The translations under genes and the position numbers were made by a program. Shown in pieces: positions 1-8,439 of a DNA stretch of 64,000 nucleotides. The stretch is from Phycisphaerales bacterium. GTDB taxonomy: Bacteria > Planctomycetota > Phycisphaerae > Phycisphaerales > UBA1924. The notes beneath the pieces are model-generated. The model ran no database searches and had not been told where the DNA came from. It saw only the letters and a list, made by a program, of their open reading frames with translations. Numbering within the stretch: position 1 is the first letter of the stretch; every line of letters starts with the position of its first letter. The DNA lies in assembly GCA_035627955.1 (NCBI GenBank), contig DASPKU010000011.1, positions 1-64,000 on the forward strand, read 5' to 3'.

Positions 1-515
1 ACGAGGCCTTCTACACCAGCGGCGGCGTGGGCAGCCTCATCGAGTCCATGCAGAGTAAGGGCAAGGTGACGCCCGAAACCCGCATCGCCTACAAGACCAT
101 CCGCTACCCCGGCCACAACGTGCTCATGCGCTTCCTGCTCCAGGAGCTGCGCCTGGGCTGCGAGCACGCCCGCACCAACAGCAAGGGCCACTGCTTCGAC
201 CGCGCCATGGCCGTGGAGCTGCTAGACCACGCCATCCCCAACACGTCACAGGACGTCGTGGTCGTATTCGTCAACTGCGTGGGCGTCAAGAACGGCCGGC
301 GCGAGCAGGTGAACTTCAAGCGCGCGGTCCGCAGCCGCGAGCTGTGGGGGCGCGTGTGGCCCGCGATCGAGCTCACCACGGCCGCGGGCGTCTGCGGCAT
401 GGTCGAGCTGCACCGCTCCGGCAAGACCCGCGCAACCGGCTTCATTAAGCAGGAAGAGGTCACCCTCGAGATGTTCAACAACACCGAGTTCGGCAAGCTC
501 GGCTACCCCGAGTAA
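1..515 (+). CDS. Saccharopine dehydrogenase-like protein, C-terminal part (5' end outside window)
   Basis: Frame 3 is open from the window edge to TAA at 513-515, giving about 170 C-terminal residues. The segment KTIRYPGH is the usual signature at the start of the C-terminal domain of saccharopine dehydrogenase / lysine 6-dehydrogenase family oxidoreductases, and the downstream helix-rich stretch fits that domain. The NAD(P)-binding Rossmann half would lie upstream, outside the window. Family members act in lysine degradation or carboxyspermidine formation; which one applies here cannot be read from the C-terminus. A CGAGCCC-type repeat and a hairpin follow the stop. Confidence 0.75.
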   Translation, partial: EAFYTSGGVGSLIESMQSKGKVTPETRIAYKTIRYPGHNVLMRFLLQELRLGCEHARTNSKGHCFDRAMAVELLDHAIPNTSQDVVVVFVNCVGVKNGRREQVNFKRAVRSRELWGRVWPAIELTTAAGVCGMVELHRSGKTRATGFIKQEEVTLEMFNNTEFGKLGYPE

Positions 516-540
516 GCCCGTTCCATCGAGATGTCCCCAG

Positions 541-567
541 CGAGCCCCGAGCGTAAGCGAGCGGGTC
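541..567 (+). repeat. CGAGCCC-family dispersed repeat
   Basis: CGAGCCCCGAGCGTAAGCGA followed by GCGGG. Relatives occur at 19095-19120, 19133-19158, 25843-25868 (inverted) and as an inverted pair at 34429-34491. It lies between the first gene and the hairpin at the end of queG. Confidence 0.7.
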
Positions 568-580
568 TTCATCACACGTG

Positions 581-606
581 CCACCGAGATGTCTTCATCT
601 CGGTGG
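581..606. repeat. TCTT-loop palindrome (copy 1), overlapping the end of queG
   Basis: Perfect 11-bp inverted repeat, CCACCGAGATG (581-591) and CATCTCGGTGG (596-606), around a TCTT loop. The complement of 595-597, the last loop base plus CA, is the TGA stop codon of queG, so the right arm encodes its last residues. A near-identical copy lies at 21420-21445 and variants at 10855, 54060 and 54852. It could act as a bidirectional terminator or mRNA 3'-end stabiliser, but no T-tract follows. Confidence 0.8.
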
Positions 607-1743
607 TTCCCCTCCGTCCACACGCCCCACCTCCCAATCGCGCAACACCTCCCCCGCCGCCCCCCTCACCAGTTCACTCTCGCTGAGATCATCCCGCAGC
701 TCCACCAACCGCGCCCGCAGCGCCCCATCCTCGCGCACCCGCAGCAGGTTCCCCGCCGCGATCACCGCGTTGCGCTTCATCATCGCCAGCGTCGCCCGCT
801 TCATCGCAGACACCCGCAGCGCCTCGCGCCGGGCCCCGTCATCCCACCCCAGCACCTCCAGCAGCGGCAGCGACACCCGCCGCGCCTCATACTCCGGCAG
901 CCGCGCCCCCACATCCTGCCCGGGCCGCGCGGAGTTGTGCGGGCACACCTCCTGACAGATGTCGCACCCGTACACCCAATCACCCATCGCCCCGTGCAGC
1001 GCCGGATCGATCGGCGTCCGGTGCTCGATGGTCAGGTACGAGATGCACCGCGACCCGTCCACGCTGTAAGGCGTAATCGCCTGCGTCGGGCACGCCTCGA
1101 TGCACCGCGTGCACGTGCCGCAGTGGTCCATCACCACCGGTTGCTCGGCGGGCGGGACCAGCGGCATCGTCGTCGCCACCCCCCCGATCAGGAAGTAGCT
1201 CCCCAGTCGCGGGTTGATGATCATCGTGTTCTTGGCCTGCCACCCCAGCCCCGCCAGCTGCGCCAGTTCGCGCTCCAGCACCGGCACCGTGTCCACGAAC
1301 GACCGGAACCCCCATCCCGGGTACGCGCCCCGCAGCGCATCGCTCAAGTCGTGCAGCCGGTTCTTGATGGTGACGTGGTAGTCCCGCCCGTGCGCGTAGC
1401 GGGCGATCCGCCCGTGCCCCGGCGGCGTCTCAACCGGCGCGTCGTTCCGCGTCGCGTACAGGTCCGCGACCACGATGAACGCCCGCGTGTCCGGCAGCAC
1501 CCCCGCAGGATCAAACTTCAGTTCCAGGTCCCGCTCGAGGTAGTCCATCTGCCCGTGCCGCCCCGCACGCAGCCACTCCAGGATGTGCTCACGCCACTTC
1601 GTTGGCTGCGCGGGCGTCACCCCCGCCAGCGCAAAACCCAACCCATAGCACCGCGCCAGCACGTCGCGCGTGGCCGCGCCGATGTCCGCGATCTCGCTCC
1701 GCGGCACCGTCTTGAACGTCGGCCTGTGAACACGCGGCCTCAC
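595..1743 (-). CDS. queG: Epoxyqueuosine reductase
   Basis: This 382-residue protein matches QueG, the cobalamin-dependent iron-sulfur enzyme that reduces epoxyqueuosine to queuosine in tRNA wobble positions in the cytoplasm. The two 4Fe-4S clusters are visible as CGTCTRCIEACP (about 208-219) with C233, and CDICQEVCP (about 260-268). The FVDTVP segment at about 149-154 carries the conserved aspartate of the active site. Length and domain order are normal, with an N-terminal cobalamin-binding region and a C-terminal HEAT-like tail. It lies 32 nt downstream of the sugar-isomerase-like gene on the same strand and may be co-transcribed. Its stop codon lies inside a dispersed hairpin. Confidence 0.93.
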   Translation of the reverse strand: MRPRVHRPTFKTVPRSEIADIGAATRDVLARCYGLGFALAGVTPAQPTKWREHILEWLRAGRHGQMDYLERDLELKFDPAGVLPDTRAFIVVADLYATRNDAPVETPPGHGRIARYAHGRDYHVTIKNRLHDLSDALRGAYPGWGFRSFVDTVPVLERELAQLAGLGWQAKNTMIINPRLGSYFLIGGVATTMPLVPPAEQPVVMDHCGTCTRCIEACPTQAITPYSVDGSRCISYLTIEHRTPIDPALHGAMGDWVYGCDICQEVCPHNSARPGQDVGARLPEYEARRVSLPLLEVLGWDDGARREALRVSAMKRATLAMMKRNAVIAAGNLLRVREDGALRARLVELRDDLSESELVRGAAGEVLRDWEVGRVDGGEPPR

Positions 1744-1775
1744 GCCACGATGCTACCCGCGCCGCAACTGCTGGC

Positions 1776-2648
1776 TCAGGTCATCACCCGCTGGATGTCC
1801 GGCCGCAGCCCGCCCCGCCCGCGAGCCGCGCCGATCCACTCAAACAGCCGGCGCGCCGAGACCTCCAGCACCGCCGAGGGGTCCTGCATCGGCCCGCCCA
1901 GCCACGCCCCGTCGTACTCGTACGTCACCCACCCGGGGAAACCCAGCCGCCCCAGCGCGTCGATGGCCGAGCGGTTGTCGACCTGCCCGTCGCCCAGCGC
2001 ACAGGGCTTCCCATGGGCGAAGTCCCGCACCTTGAGGCACGCCAGGCGATCGCCGAGCACGTTGACGCCGTCGGCACCGCTTTCGCCCGCGAGGGCCGCG
2101 ACCGCTGGGGAGTACGCCGCGACCAGCAGCGGATGGTTCACGGCGTCCATGACCTCCGCCATCTGCGCCGCGGTGCTGAACGACCCGCCGTTCTCCAGCA
2201 TGACCTTCACGCCGCTGTTGCGTGCGTGGTCGCACGCCTTGTACAGGCGCGACGCGATCCGCGCCACCGCGCTCCTGCGGCTCTCGCTCCCCACGATCTC
2301 GTACCCGAACACGCGCACGAACGGCACCTCCAGCCGCACCGCCAGCGCGATCGCCGACTTGCTCTCGCGCACCGTGTGCTCGTGATCCAGCAGCATGCCC
2401 AGCACCGGCGGGGTGATCGGGTCGTCGTAGCGGATGCCCGTCGCCAGCGACACGAGCTCCAGCCCCGCCCGCTCCAGCAGCCCGCGCACCTTCGCCGGCG
2501 CGGTCAGGGCCGGCTCGCACGCGAAGTTGGTGGACGCGTACCCGAAGGTCCGCAGCTCTACACCGAGGAAGCCCCACTTCTCCGCGTGCGTCGCGATCCG
2601 CTCAAACGTCCACTCCGGGCAGGCCACGGTGCTGAAGGCTGGCTTCAT
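1776..2648 (-). CDS. Sugar phosphate isomerase/epimerase-like TIM-barrel protein
   Basis: The 290-residue protein from the ATG at 2646-2648 (MKPAFSTVACPEW) has the alternating strand/helix pattern of xylose-isomerase-like (AP endonuclease 2 family) TIM barrels. Candidate metal-ligand regions are GVELRTFG near the N-terminus, VMLENGG mid-protein and LKVRDFA followed by TYEYDG near the C-terminus. Substrate is not predictable; members act on keto-sugars, inositols or hydroxypyruvate. The longer in-frame start at 2690 was not used because the family N-terminus begins at MKPAF. An AGGGA lies upstream as a modest ribosome-binding site. queG follows after 32 nt. Confidence 0.8.
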   Translation of the reverse strand: MKPAFSTVACPEWTFERIATHAEKWGFLGVELRTFGYASTNFACEPALTAPAKVRGLLERAGLELVSLATGIRYDDPITPPVLGMLLDHEHTVRESKSAIALAVRLEVPFVRVFGYEIVGSESRRSAVARIASRLYKACDHARNSGVKVMLENGGSFSTAAQMAEVMDAVNHPLLVAAYSPAVAALAGESGADGVNVLGDRLACLKVRDFAHGKPCALGDGQVDNRSAIDALGRLGFPGWVTYEYDGAWLGGPMQDPSAVLEVSARRLFEWIGAARGRGGLRPDIQRVMT

Positions 2649-2968
2649 GAATGATCGTCCCTGAGGCAAACACCCCACGCAGCGTCCCACCGGGAGGGGG
2701 CTGTTGGGTGAGGCATCCTACGGGTCTTGGCCCAACCGTCAAATATGGCGCAGTTTCTCCGAACAGACCGCACCGCGCACCCGTTATGGACCGCCTGAGC
2801 AACCCGCTCGATGTGCGTAAGTAAGTAGCCACTGAAGCAATCACGTGAGCGATGAAACGTGCCGCGGCACGATCGTTTTCGTGGCAGGATGGGGAGCCGC
2901 ATTTGTACGCTCAATACGACAGGGCTGCGTGGGCCGTGGGCAGGCCGCCCTCCAGGAGTGTTCCGGCT
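2649..2968. other. 320-nt divergent intergenic region
   Basis: This separates the minus-strand isomerase gene from the plus-strand small lipoprotein gene and must hold both promoters. GTGCCGCGGCAC is a perfect 12-bp palindrome just after 2858 and could bind a dimeric regulator. TTGTAC with CAATAC 6 nt downstream near 2903-2918 is a weak -35/-10 candidate for the lipoprotein gene. No RNA gene or repeat was recognised. Confidence 0.4.
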
Positions 2969-3235
2969 ATGGCTGGACGCACGCAGCGCTCCTCATCAGC
3001 ACGTCGGGCCCTGAGTGTCCTCGCCCTCGCCGCGGCGACGCTCTGGATGGGCGCCTGCTCTGTTTCGGGCGCCGGGCGCGAGAGCTACTTCGCCGCCCGC
3101 GCCGACACCGTCATGTTCAAGTCCGGCAACGGCGAGACGCGCCTGAGCGTCTGGCCTGATAGCCCCTTCGGCAACGACATGGCCCTGGCCGAGCAGACCG
3201 ACGCCCGCTCGCGGTGGACCGACACCGGACGCTGA
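2969..3235 (+). CDS. Small predicted lipoprotein
   Basis: From the ATG at 2969 (AGGAG about 11 nt upstream) this is an 88-residue protein. It has a basic N-terminus, a hydrophobic segment [12 protein letters not shown] and a lipobox-like MGAC, followed by a short polar tail ending [11 protein letters not shown]. It is likely exported and anchored by the cysteine. No family was recognised. An in-frame start 117 nt upstream would place the signal peptide mid-protein, so I rejected it. kynA begins 64 nt downstream. Confidence 0.6.
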   Translation: MAGRTQRSSSARRALSVLALAAATLWMGACSVSGAGRESYFAARADTVMFKSGNGETRLSVWPDSPFGNDMALAEQTDARSRWTDTGR

Positions 3236-3299
3236 CCCCGACCACACCCGCGTACGCTCTCATCACGACGATTCACCCCGTCGCTTTGGGAGCCAACCC

Positions 3300-4172
3300 A
3301 TGTCCTACGGCCCGTCCGACCCCGGCGCCTCGCGTGACCCGCAGGGGATGCACGTCGACCTCAAGAACAAGCTGGACTACGCCGGCTACCTCCACCTCGA
3401 GCAGGTGCTGAGCGCCCAGCGGCCCCTGAGCGCCCCCCAGCACCACGACGAGCTGCTCTTCATCATCCAGCACCAGACCACCGAGCTGTGGTTCAAGCTC
3501 ATCGTGCACGAGCTGAAGGCAGCCCTGCGGCTCGTCGCGGAGGACAAGCTGGAGCCCACCTTCAAGATCCTGGCCAGGGTGAAGCACATCCAGGCGCAGC
3601 TCTTCAACCAGTGGAGCGTGCTCGCGACGCTCACGCCCAGCGAGTACGTGCAGTTCCGCCACGTGCTCGGCCCCTCCAGCGGCATCCAGTCCTACCAGCA
3701 CCGCCAGATCGAGTTCATGCTCGGGCGTAAGGACAAGCGCATGCTGGCCGTGTTCCAGCACAAGCCGCTGATCTTCAAGGAGGTCGAGGGCACGCTGCTC
3801 GCGCCCAGCCTGTACGATGAGTTCATCCGCCTCCTCGCCCGGCGCGGCCTCGCCATCGCCCGCGAAGTCCTCGACCGCGACGTCACCGAGCCGCACAAGC
3901 CGCACCCCTCCGTGATCGCCGCGTTCAAGCAGGTCTACGAGAAGCCCGAGCAGCACTGGGACCTGTACGAAATGGCCGAGAAGCTGGTCGACGTCGACGA
4001 GCAGTACTCGCTCTGGCGCTACCGCCACATCAAGACCGTCGAGCGCGTCATCGGCTTCAAGCGCGGCACCGGCGGCACCGCGGGCGTCGCCTACCTCCGC
4101 CAGATGGTCGACGACCGCCTCTTCCCTGAGCTCTGGGACGTCCGGACCGAGATCGAAGAGGTCAAAGGCTGA
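3300..4172 (+). CDS. kynA: Tryptophan 2,3-dioxygenase
   Basis: The 290-residue protein has all landmarks of haem-dependent tryptophan 2,3-dioxygenase, which opens the indole ring to N-formylkynurenine. [14 protein letters not shown] at about 27-40 leads into [20 protein letters not shown] (48-67, distal pocket). [15 protein letters not shown] lies at about 128-142, and the proximal haem histidine is probably H243 in WRYRH, followed by GTGGTAG (256-262). Length is typical for bacterial enzymes. No kynurenine formamidase or kynureninase lies beside it. hutU at 57.7 kb is the other amino-acid catabolic gene in this window. Confidence 0.95.
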   Translation: MSYGPSDPGASRDPQGMHVDLKNKLDYAGYLHLEQVLSAQRPLSAPQHHDELLFIIQHQTTELWFKLIVHELKAALRLVAEDKLEPTFKILARVKHIQAQLFNQWSVLATLTPSEYVQFRHVLGPSSGIQSYQHRQIEFMLGRKDKRMLAVFQHKPLIFKEVEGTLLAPSLYDEFIRLLARRGLAIAREVLDRDVTEPHKPHPSVIAAFKQVYEKPEQHWDLYEMAEKLVDVDEQYSLWRYRHIKTVERVIGFKRGTGGTAGVAYLRQMVDDRLFPELWDVRTEIEEVKG

Positions 4173-4193
4173 CCGCCGCGCACGCCCGCCCGC

Positions 4194-5234
4194 TCACCGC
4201 CCCTCGCGCAGCGACGCCAGTGTCGTGTGCAGGTGCTGCACATCCGCCTCGATGAAGAACCGCTCGCTGGTGAGCGCGTGCCGCTTCTGGGCGTCCCGCA
4301 CCGTGATCTCACCCTTCGTGAGCGTCCACGCCGGGAACTCGCGGTCCAGCACCGCGCACTCGTTCTTCACCCGGTCGCACAGCGACACCAGCCGCCCCGC
4401 CGCGAACTGCCTCGAGCTCGCCGAAAAGTCCGCGCTCCACCGCATGGCCCGGTGGCGAGCATCGAAGCTCTCCAGCCCGGCGCGCGCGAGCTCCTTCTCC
4501 AGGTCGTCGCCAGCGTCCTTCAGCCGCCTCTCGATCCTCGTCAGCGCATTGCGCAACGCGTCGGCGTTGGCCGTGCGCTCCTTCAGCACCCGCTTGTCGT
4601 GCGCCGGCGGCTTGGCGATCTCCTTCGAGAACCCCTCCGCCGCGTCCGCCGCCAGCGTGATCTCCTCCTTCAGCTTCGCCTCGAACGCCTCGATGACCGG
4701 CCTGGCCTTCGCGTCGGCCGCCTTCGTGGCCGCCTCATGCGGAGAGGGGCCCGAAGGCGCGGGCGGTGCAGGCGCTGGCCGCTGCGCCTGGCCCGGCTGG
4801 GTCACCGGCGCCTGGCCATCCATCGGCGGTCGAGGCTGGGGCAAGGGCGGCGGAGGCGTGGTGTACGGGAACGCCGGCGCGCTCGGCCCCGCCCCGCTCC
4901 CCCGCTGCGCCACCACCGGCGCCTTCCTGCCCGTCAGCACGCGATAGACGTTGATCCCCACCGCCAGATTCATCAGCAGCAGGATGCCCCCGAACACCGC
5001 GTTCGCCGAGCCGTTGCCCCGCCGCTCCGCGAACCGCCCCGCCTGCCACACAAAGAACAGTGCCACCAGCGGGATGCCCACCGTCGGCCCCAGCCTGTTC
5101 CCTTTGTTGTACGCCGCGCTGGTCGTCTGCTTCGCCGGCGCATTCATTCCATAGACCACGCCCAGCGCCGCCGCGGAGATCGCCAGCAGCAGCACCAACG
5201 GCAGCAGCACAAACGCACGCCGACGCACCATCAC
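4194..5234 (-). CDS. Two-TM protein with proline-rich linker and coiled-coil C-terminus
   Basis: The 346-residue protein starts MMVRRRAFVLLPLVLLLAIS (TM1) and has a second hydrophobic segment around residues 75-97 (AVFGGILLLMNLAVGINVY). A Pro/Gln/Ala-rich linker at about 110-160 is followed by a charged, helix-rich C-terminal half that looks like a coiled coil. No enzyme motif is visible. It lies 19 nt downstream of the SDR gene on the same strand, suggesting co-transcription. Function unknown. Confidence 0.7.
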   Translation of the reverse strand: MMVRRRAFVLLPLVLLLAISAAALGVVYGMNAPAKQTTSAAYNKGNRLGPTVGIPLVALFFVWQAGRFAERRGNGSANAVFGGILLLMNLAVGINVYRVLTGRKAPVVAQRGSGAGPSAPAFPYTTPPPPLPQPRPPMDGQAPVTQPGQAQRPAPAPPAPSGPSPHEAATKAADAKARPVIEAFEAKLKEEITLAADAAEGFSKEIAKPPAHDKRVLKERTANADALRNALTRIERRLKDAGDDLEKELARAGLESFDARHRAMRWSADFSASSRQFAAGRLVSLCDRVKNECAVLDREFPAWTLTKGEITVRDAQKRHALTSERFFIEADVQHLHTTLASLREGR

Positions 5235-5253
5235 CGCATCTCCTCTGGAACCC

Positions 5254-6342
5254 TCACGTCAACCACCTCCCCCCATCCACCCGGATGATCTCCCCCGTCA
5301 GGTACGTCGCGTCGAACGCCAGCCACCGCACCACCTCCGCCGCGTCGTCGGGCGTGCCCGGCCGCCCCAGCGGGATCCGCCGCACGTACTTCCGCTGCAT
5401 CTCCGGGTCCGCGTCCGCCCCCTCCTCCGGCCACGCCACCACGCCCGGCGCAATCGCGTTCACCCGCACCTCCGGCCCCAGGTCCCGCGCCAGCGAGTAC
5501 ACCATCTCCGTCACCGCCGCCTTGCTCATCGAGTACGCCGCGAAGTCCTTCCGCGGCCGTCCCATCGAGTGGATGTCCGTGAAGCACACCACGCTCGCGC
5601 CGCCCTTCATCTCGCTCTGCATCAGCAGCGGCGCCAGCCGCGCCGTCAGCAGCAGCGGCGCCGCCGCGTTCACCTGGTATTGCCGCATCACGTCCTCGAG
5701 CGTCACATCCTGCAGCGGCGACGCCGAGTACACCGACGCGTTGTGCACCAGCACGTCCAGCCGGTTCATCGACGCTGCAAGGTCCCGCGCGAAGTCCTCG
5801 ATCACCGCCGGGTCCGTCAGGTCGATCTGGTAGAACGAACCCATCGATCCCAGCTCCGACAGTTCCCGCGCGAGCGACTCCGCCTCCTCGCCCGACTGGT
5901 GGTATGTGAAGAACACATCGCAGCCGGCCCGCGCCATCCGCAGCGCCACCGCCCGCCCCACGCGCTTCGCCGCCCCGGTGATCAGCACCACCGGTCGTCC
6001 GCTCTCGCCCGCTTCCCGCTCGGGGGATGCGCCAGGAGCAATCGCCCCGCGGATGGCCGTGTCCTCCAGCTCCGAAGAGCTGGGCGTCCGCACCCGCTTC
6101 GCGGCTTCCTCCCAGGGGTCCTTGTCGCTCACGACACGCGGAGGGCGCCCCCGTGCCTCGGCCTCAGCCCTCCGCCGGCGCGCTCGGGCTGCGTTGGCGA
6201 TCACCACCCACGCCAGGATCCCCAGCGTGAACAGCACCACCACGATCAGGTACACCATCCCCAGCTCGACCCGCTCCTCCTTCGTGAGCGGGCCCTTGGG
6301 CGGGCCGGCCGGGGTCGCAGCTTGTCCGATGGTCGCGTGCAC
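5254..6342 (-). CDS. Membrane-tethered short-chain dehydrogenase (pteridine-reductase-like)
   Basis: This is a 362-residue protein in which a classical SDR domain (about 115-362) is preceded by a TM helix (VYLIVVVLFTLGILAWVVIA, about 30-49), a basic stretch and a polar linker. The SDR has the cofactor motif TGAAKRVGR (122-130), NAS (201-203), and Y270 with K274 in YSMSK. At the catalytic Ser position the sequence reads CFTDIHSMG, so an Asp (D256) may take that place, as in pteridine reductases. The basic residues near the glycine motif suggest NADPH. FabG-like SDRs end near 250 residues; the membrane N-terminus is the unusual part. Substrate unknown. Confidence 0.82.
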   Translation of the reverse strand: MHATIGQAATPAGPPKGPLTKEERVELGMVYLIVVVLFTLGILAWVVIANAARARRRRAEAEARGRPPRVVSDKDPWEEAAKRVRTPSSSELEDTAIRGAIAPGASPEREAGESGRPVVLITGAAKRVGRAVALRMARAGCDVFFTYHQSGEEAESLARELSELGSMGSFYQIDLTDPAVIEDFARDLAASMNRLDVLVHNASVYSASPLQDVTLEDVMRQYQVNAAAPLLLTARLAPLLMQSEMKGGASVVCFTDIHSMGRPRKDFAAYSMSKAAVTEMVYSLARDLGPEVRVNAIAPGVVAWPEEGADADPEMQRKYVRRIPLGRPGTPDDAAEVVRWLAFDATYLTGEIIRVDGGRWLT

Positions 6343-6399
6343 GGGGCGGCCACTCTACCAGACCGCCGCCACCACCCGCGACGCGCCGATCGGCCACCC

Positions 6400-6756
6400 T
6401 CACCGGTGCTTTGGCCGCGGGTGGCGCGGCTGGTAGATCCCGATCTCGCCCCCTCCAGGCACCTTGAACCGCGCCAGCACCCCCCATCCCTGGTCGCTCG
6501 GCTCCATCGTGAACTCCACGCCCCTGGCCTTCAGCTCCGTCGTCGCCGCGGTGATGTCCTCGCACATGAAGTACAGCTCGTGCGAGGGCTTCTGCCCTGC
6601 CTCCAGCGGGTGGCACGCCACCTCCGCCGGCGGCAGTGCGAAGATCAGCCACCCGTGCCCCGCGTCCACGTGCTCAAACTTCAGCACGTCGCGCAGGAAC
6701 GCCCGCGCCTTCTCCGCATCCTCGCAGTACAGAATCGCATGGGCCCCGGTGATCAT
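6400..6756 (-). CDS. VOC (glyoxalase/bleomycin-resistance fold) family protein
   Basis: A 118-residue protein from the ATG at 6754-6756, preceded at 7 nt by GAGGAG, which decides this start over the longer 6828 start that would run into the tRNA gene. It shows the paired beta-alpha-beta-beta-beta pattern of VOC proteins: AHAILYCEDAEKARAFLRDV at the N-terminus, ELYFMCEDITAATTELKARG in the middle and GGEIGIYQP near the end. Likely metal ligands are the N-terminal His and E/H positions in the core. Substrate unknown; a dioxygenase or lyase role cannot be assigned. Confidence 0.8.
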   Translation of the reverse strand: MITGAHAILYCEDAEKARAFLRDVLKFEHVDAGHGWLIFALPPAEVACHPLEAGQKPSHELYFMCEDITAATTELKARGVEFTMEPSDQGWGVLARFKVPGGGEIGIYQPRHPRPKHR

Positions 6757-6778
6757 CGCCGCGCTCCTCAAAAGTGAC

Positions 6779-6807
6779 CAGGGCCGCCCCACACCGGAGC
6801 GGCCCTG
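6779..6807 (-). terminator. Rho-independent terminator downstream of tRNA-Arg
   Basis: Read on the minus strand, CAGGGCCGC (6799-6807) pairs with GCGGCCCTG (6779-6787) across an 11-nt loop and is followed by GTCACTTTT. It lies 19 nt beyond the tRNA 3' end and is suitably placed to end that transcript before the VOC gene. Confidence 0.7.
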
Positions 6808-6825
6808 CTCGTTGATCAACTCGAA

Positions 6826-6899
6826 CATGCCCGACAGGAGTTGAACCTGTAACCTCTGCCTTCGGAGGGCAGCGCTCTATCCAATTGAGCTACGGGCAC
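6826..6899 (-). tRNA. tRNA-Arg (anticodon CCG)
   Basis: The minus strand folds as a 74-nt cloverleaf. Acceptor GTGCCCG pairs with CGGGCA plus one wobble, the D-arm is GCTC/GAGC with AATTGGATA, the anticodon stem is CTGCC/GGCAG with loop CTCCGAA (anticodon CCG), the variable loop is AGGTT and the T-arm is ACAGG/CCTGT. CCA is not encoded. It reads the Arg codon CGG, which is frequent in this GC-rich genome. Confidence 0.95.
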
Positions 6900-6993
6900 A
6901 AAGCCGGTCAAACCGGCACACGATGCTACGATCGCACCCGGCGTGCGGCAAACGCCCCCGCGTTTTCCTCGCATCCGTCCACTCACCCCCGCG

Positions 6994-8289
6994 ATGAAGC
7001 CCGCCGAGCCCCCCACCACCCCTACCAACGTGCTCCTCCCGACCCCCGCCCACGCGGGAGTCCGGGCCGGCGTTTCGCCCCTGTGGGCCGTGTTCGCCTT
7101 CACTTTCCTCAACAGCCTGGGCAGCGGCGTCGTCACCAACGGCATCGTCTTCATGAGCACCGGGGGCTACGGCTTCACCGAACGCCAGAACGCCTGGCTC
7201 ATGGTCCTCCTGGGCGTCACCTACATCGCCGGCGCCCTCGCCACCCGACCGCTCGTCGAGTGGGCGCGTCGCGCCACCATCGGCACCCGCGGCCTCCTCG
7301 CCCTCCTCATGATCGCCGGCGCGGCCCTCTGCACCGTGCCGCAGCTCATCCAATGGCTCGGCGGCGGGCGCCCGACGTGGATCATCTGGCTGCTCGTCGG
7401 CGTCTACAGCCCGCTCACCGGCGTGCTCTGGCCGCTGGTTGAGAGCTACGTCAGCGGCGGCCGCTCGGGCCAGACCCTCCGCACCGTCACCAGCCGCTGG
7501 AACATCGTCTGGTCTTCCGCCGTGGTCGTCGCGTCGGTCGGCATCTCCCGCTACGTCGAGAGCCAGCCCGCGCTCATGGTGTTCCTGCTCGGGTTCATCC
7601 ACCTGCTCTGCCTCACGCTGCTCACACGCCTGCAGAATGAGCCCGCGCCGCACCTCCCCGACGAGCATGAGCCGCACCCGCCCGTTTACGCCAAGCTCCT
7701 GGTCACGTTCCGCCTCCTGCTGCCGATGAGCTACATCGTCGGCAGCGCCCTGGGCCCCTACCTCCCCAGCGCCATGAAGTCCCTGGGCATCAAGGTCGAG
7801 CTCTGGGCCATGCTCACCGCGACGTGGCTCCTCGCCCGTGTGCTCGTGTTCATCCTGCTCAACCGCTGGCACGGCTGGCATGGCCGCTGGTACCCCGCCG
7901 TGCTCGGCGGCGTCCTGCTCGTCACCGGGTTCGGCGCGTCCGTCTTCGCGGCGCCCATGGAGAGCATCGCGCTTCTCATCGCGGGCCTCGCGATGTTCGG
8001 CACCGGCATGGCCGTCGTTTACTCGGGCGCGCTCTACTACGCCCTCGAGGTCGGCCAGGCCGAGGTCGAAGCGGGCGGCAAGCACGAGGCCCTCATCGGC
8101 GCGGGCTACACCATCGGCCCCGGGATCCTGCTGGCCAGCAGCTACGCCGTCAGCACCGGCCTGATGCCCGAGCAGCACCGCGAACCCGTCGTTCTGGCCA
8201 TCGTCGGGGCGATCGCCATCGTGGTCGCCCTCATGGTGGTCCAGCGGGTCATGGCGCAGGTGAAAGACCCCCTAAAGGGGTCCCACTGA
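6994..8289 (+). CDS. MFS-type membrane transporter
   Basis: From the ATG at 6994 the protein has 431 residues with about 12 hydrophobic segments in two halves, beginning [21 protein letters not shown] and ending in the hydrophobic stretch after [10 protein letters not shown] longer cytoplasmic loop ([18 protein letters not shown]) separates the halves, as in the major facilitator superfamily. Short arginine-containing loops between TM2 and TM3 fit MFS topology. No substrate signature was recognised. It is divergent from tRNA-Arg. Confidence 0.75.
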   Translation: MKPAEPPTTPTNVLLPTPAHAGVRAGVSPLWAVFAFTFLNSLGSGVVTNGIVFMSTGGYGFTERQNAWLMVLLGVTYIAGALATRPLVEWARRATIGTRGLLALLMIAGAALCTVPQLIQWLGGGRPTWIIWLLVGVYSPLTGVLWPLVESYVSGGRSGQTLRTVTSRWNIVWSSAVVVASVGISRYVESQPALMVFLLGFIHLLCLTLLTRLQNEPAPHLPDEHEPHPPVYAKLLVTFRLLLPMSYIVGSALGPYLPSAMKSLGIKVELWAMLTATWLLARVLVFILLNRWHGWHGRWYPAVLGGVLLVTGFGASVFAAPMESIALLIAGLAMFGTGMAVVYSGALYYALEVGQAEVEAGGKHEALIGAGYTIGPGILLASSYAVSTGLMPEQHREPVVLAIVGAIAIVVALMVVQRVMAQVKDPLKGSH

Positions 8290-8439
8290 AACCACGGCGC
8301 GAACCGTGCGGATTGTGTGGTCCTATATCATGGGTGACGGGGCCCGACCCGATCAGCATCCTTAACAGAGGGTGGTGTGGGGGCCGATGCTCACCAGTCC
8401 CCCAAACTCGGGCCACTGACGGCCCCCCGGAGCGTTTCC

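Noticed and set aside
2852-3235. Longer 127-residue start for the small lipoprotein
   Set aside because: The signal peptide would begin 53 residues into the protein. ATG 2969 with an AGGAG site fits better.
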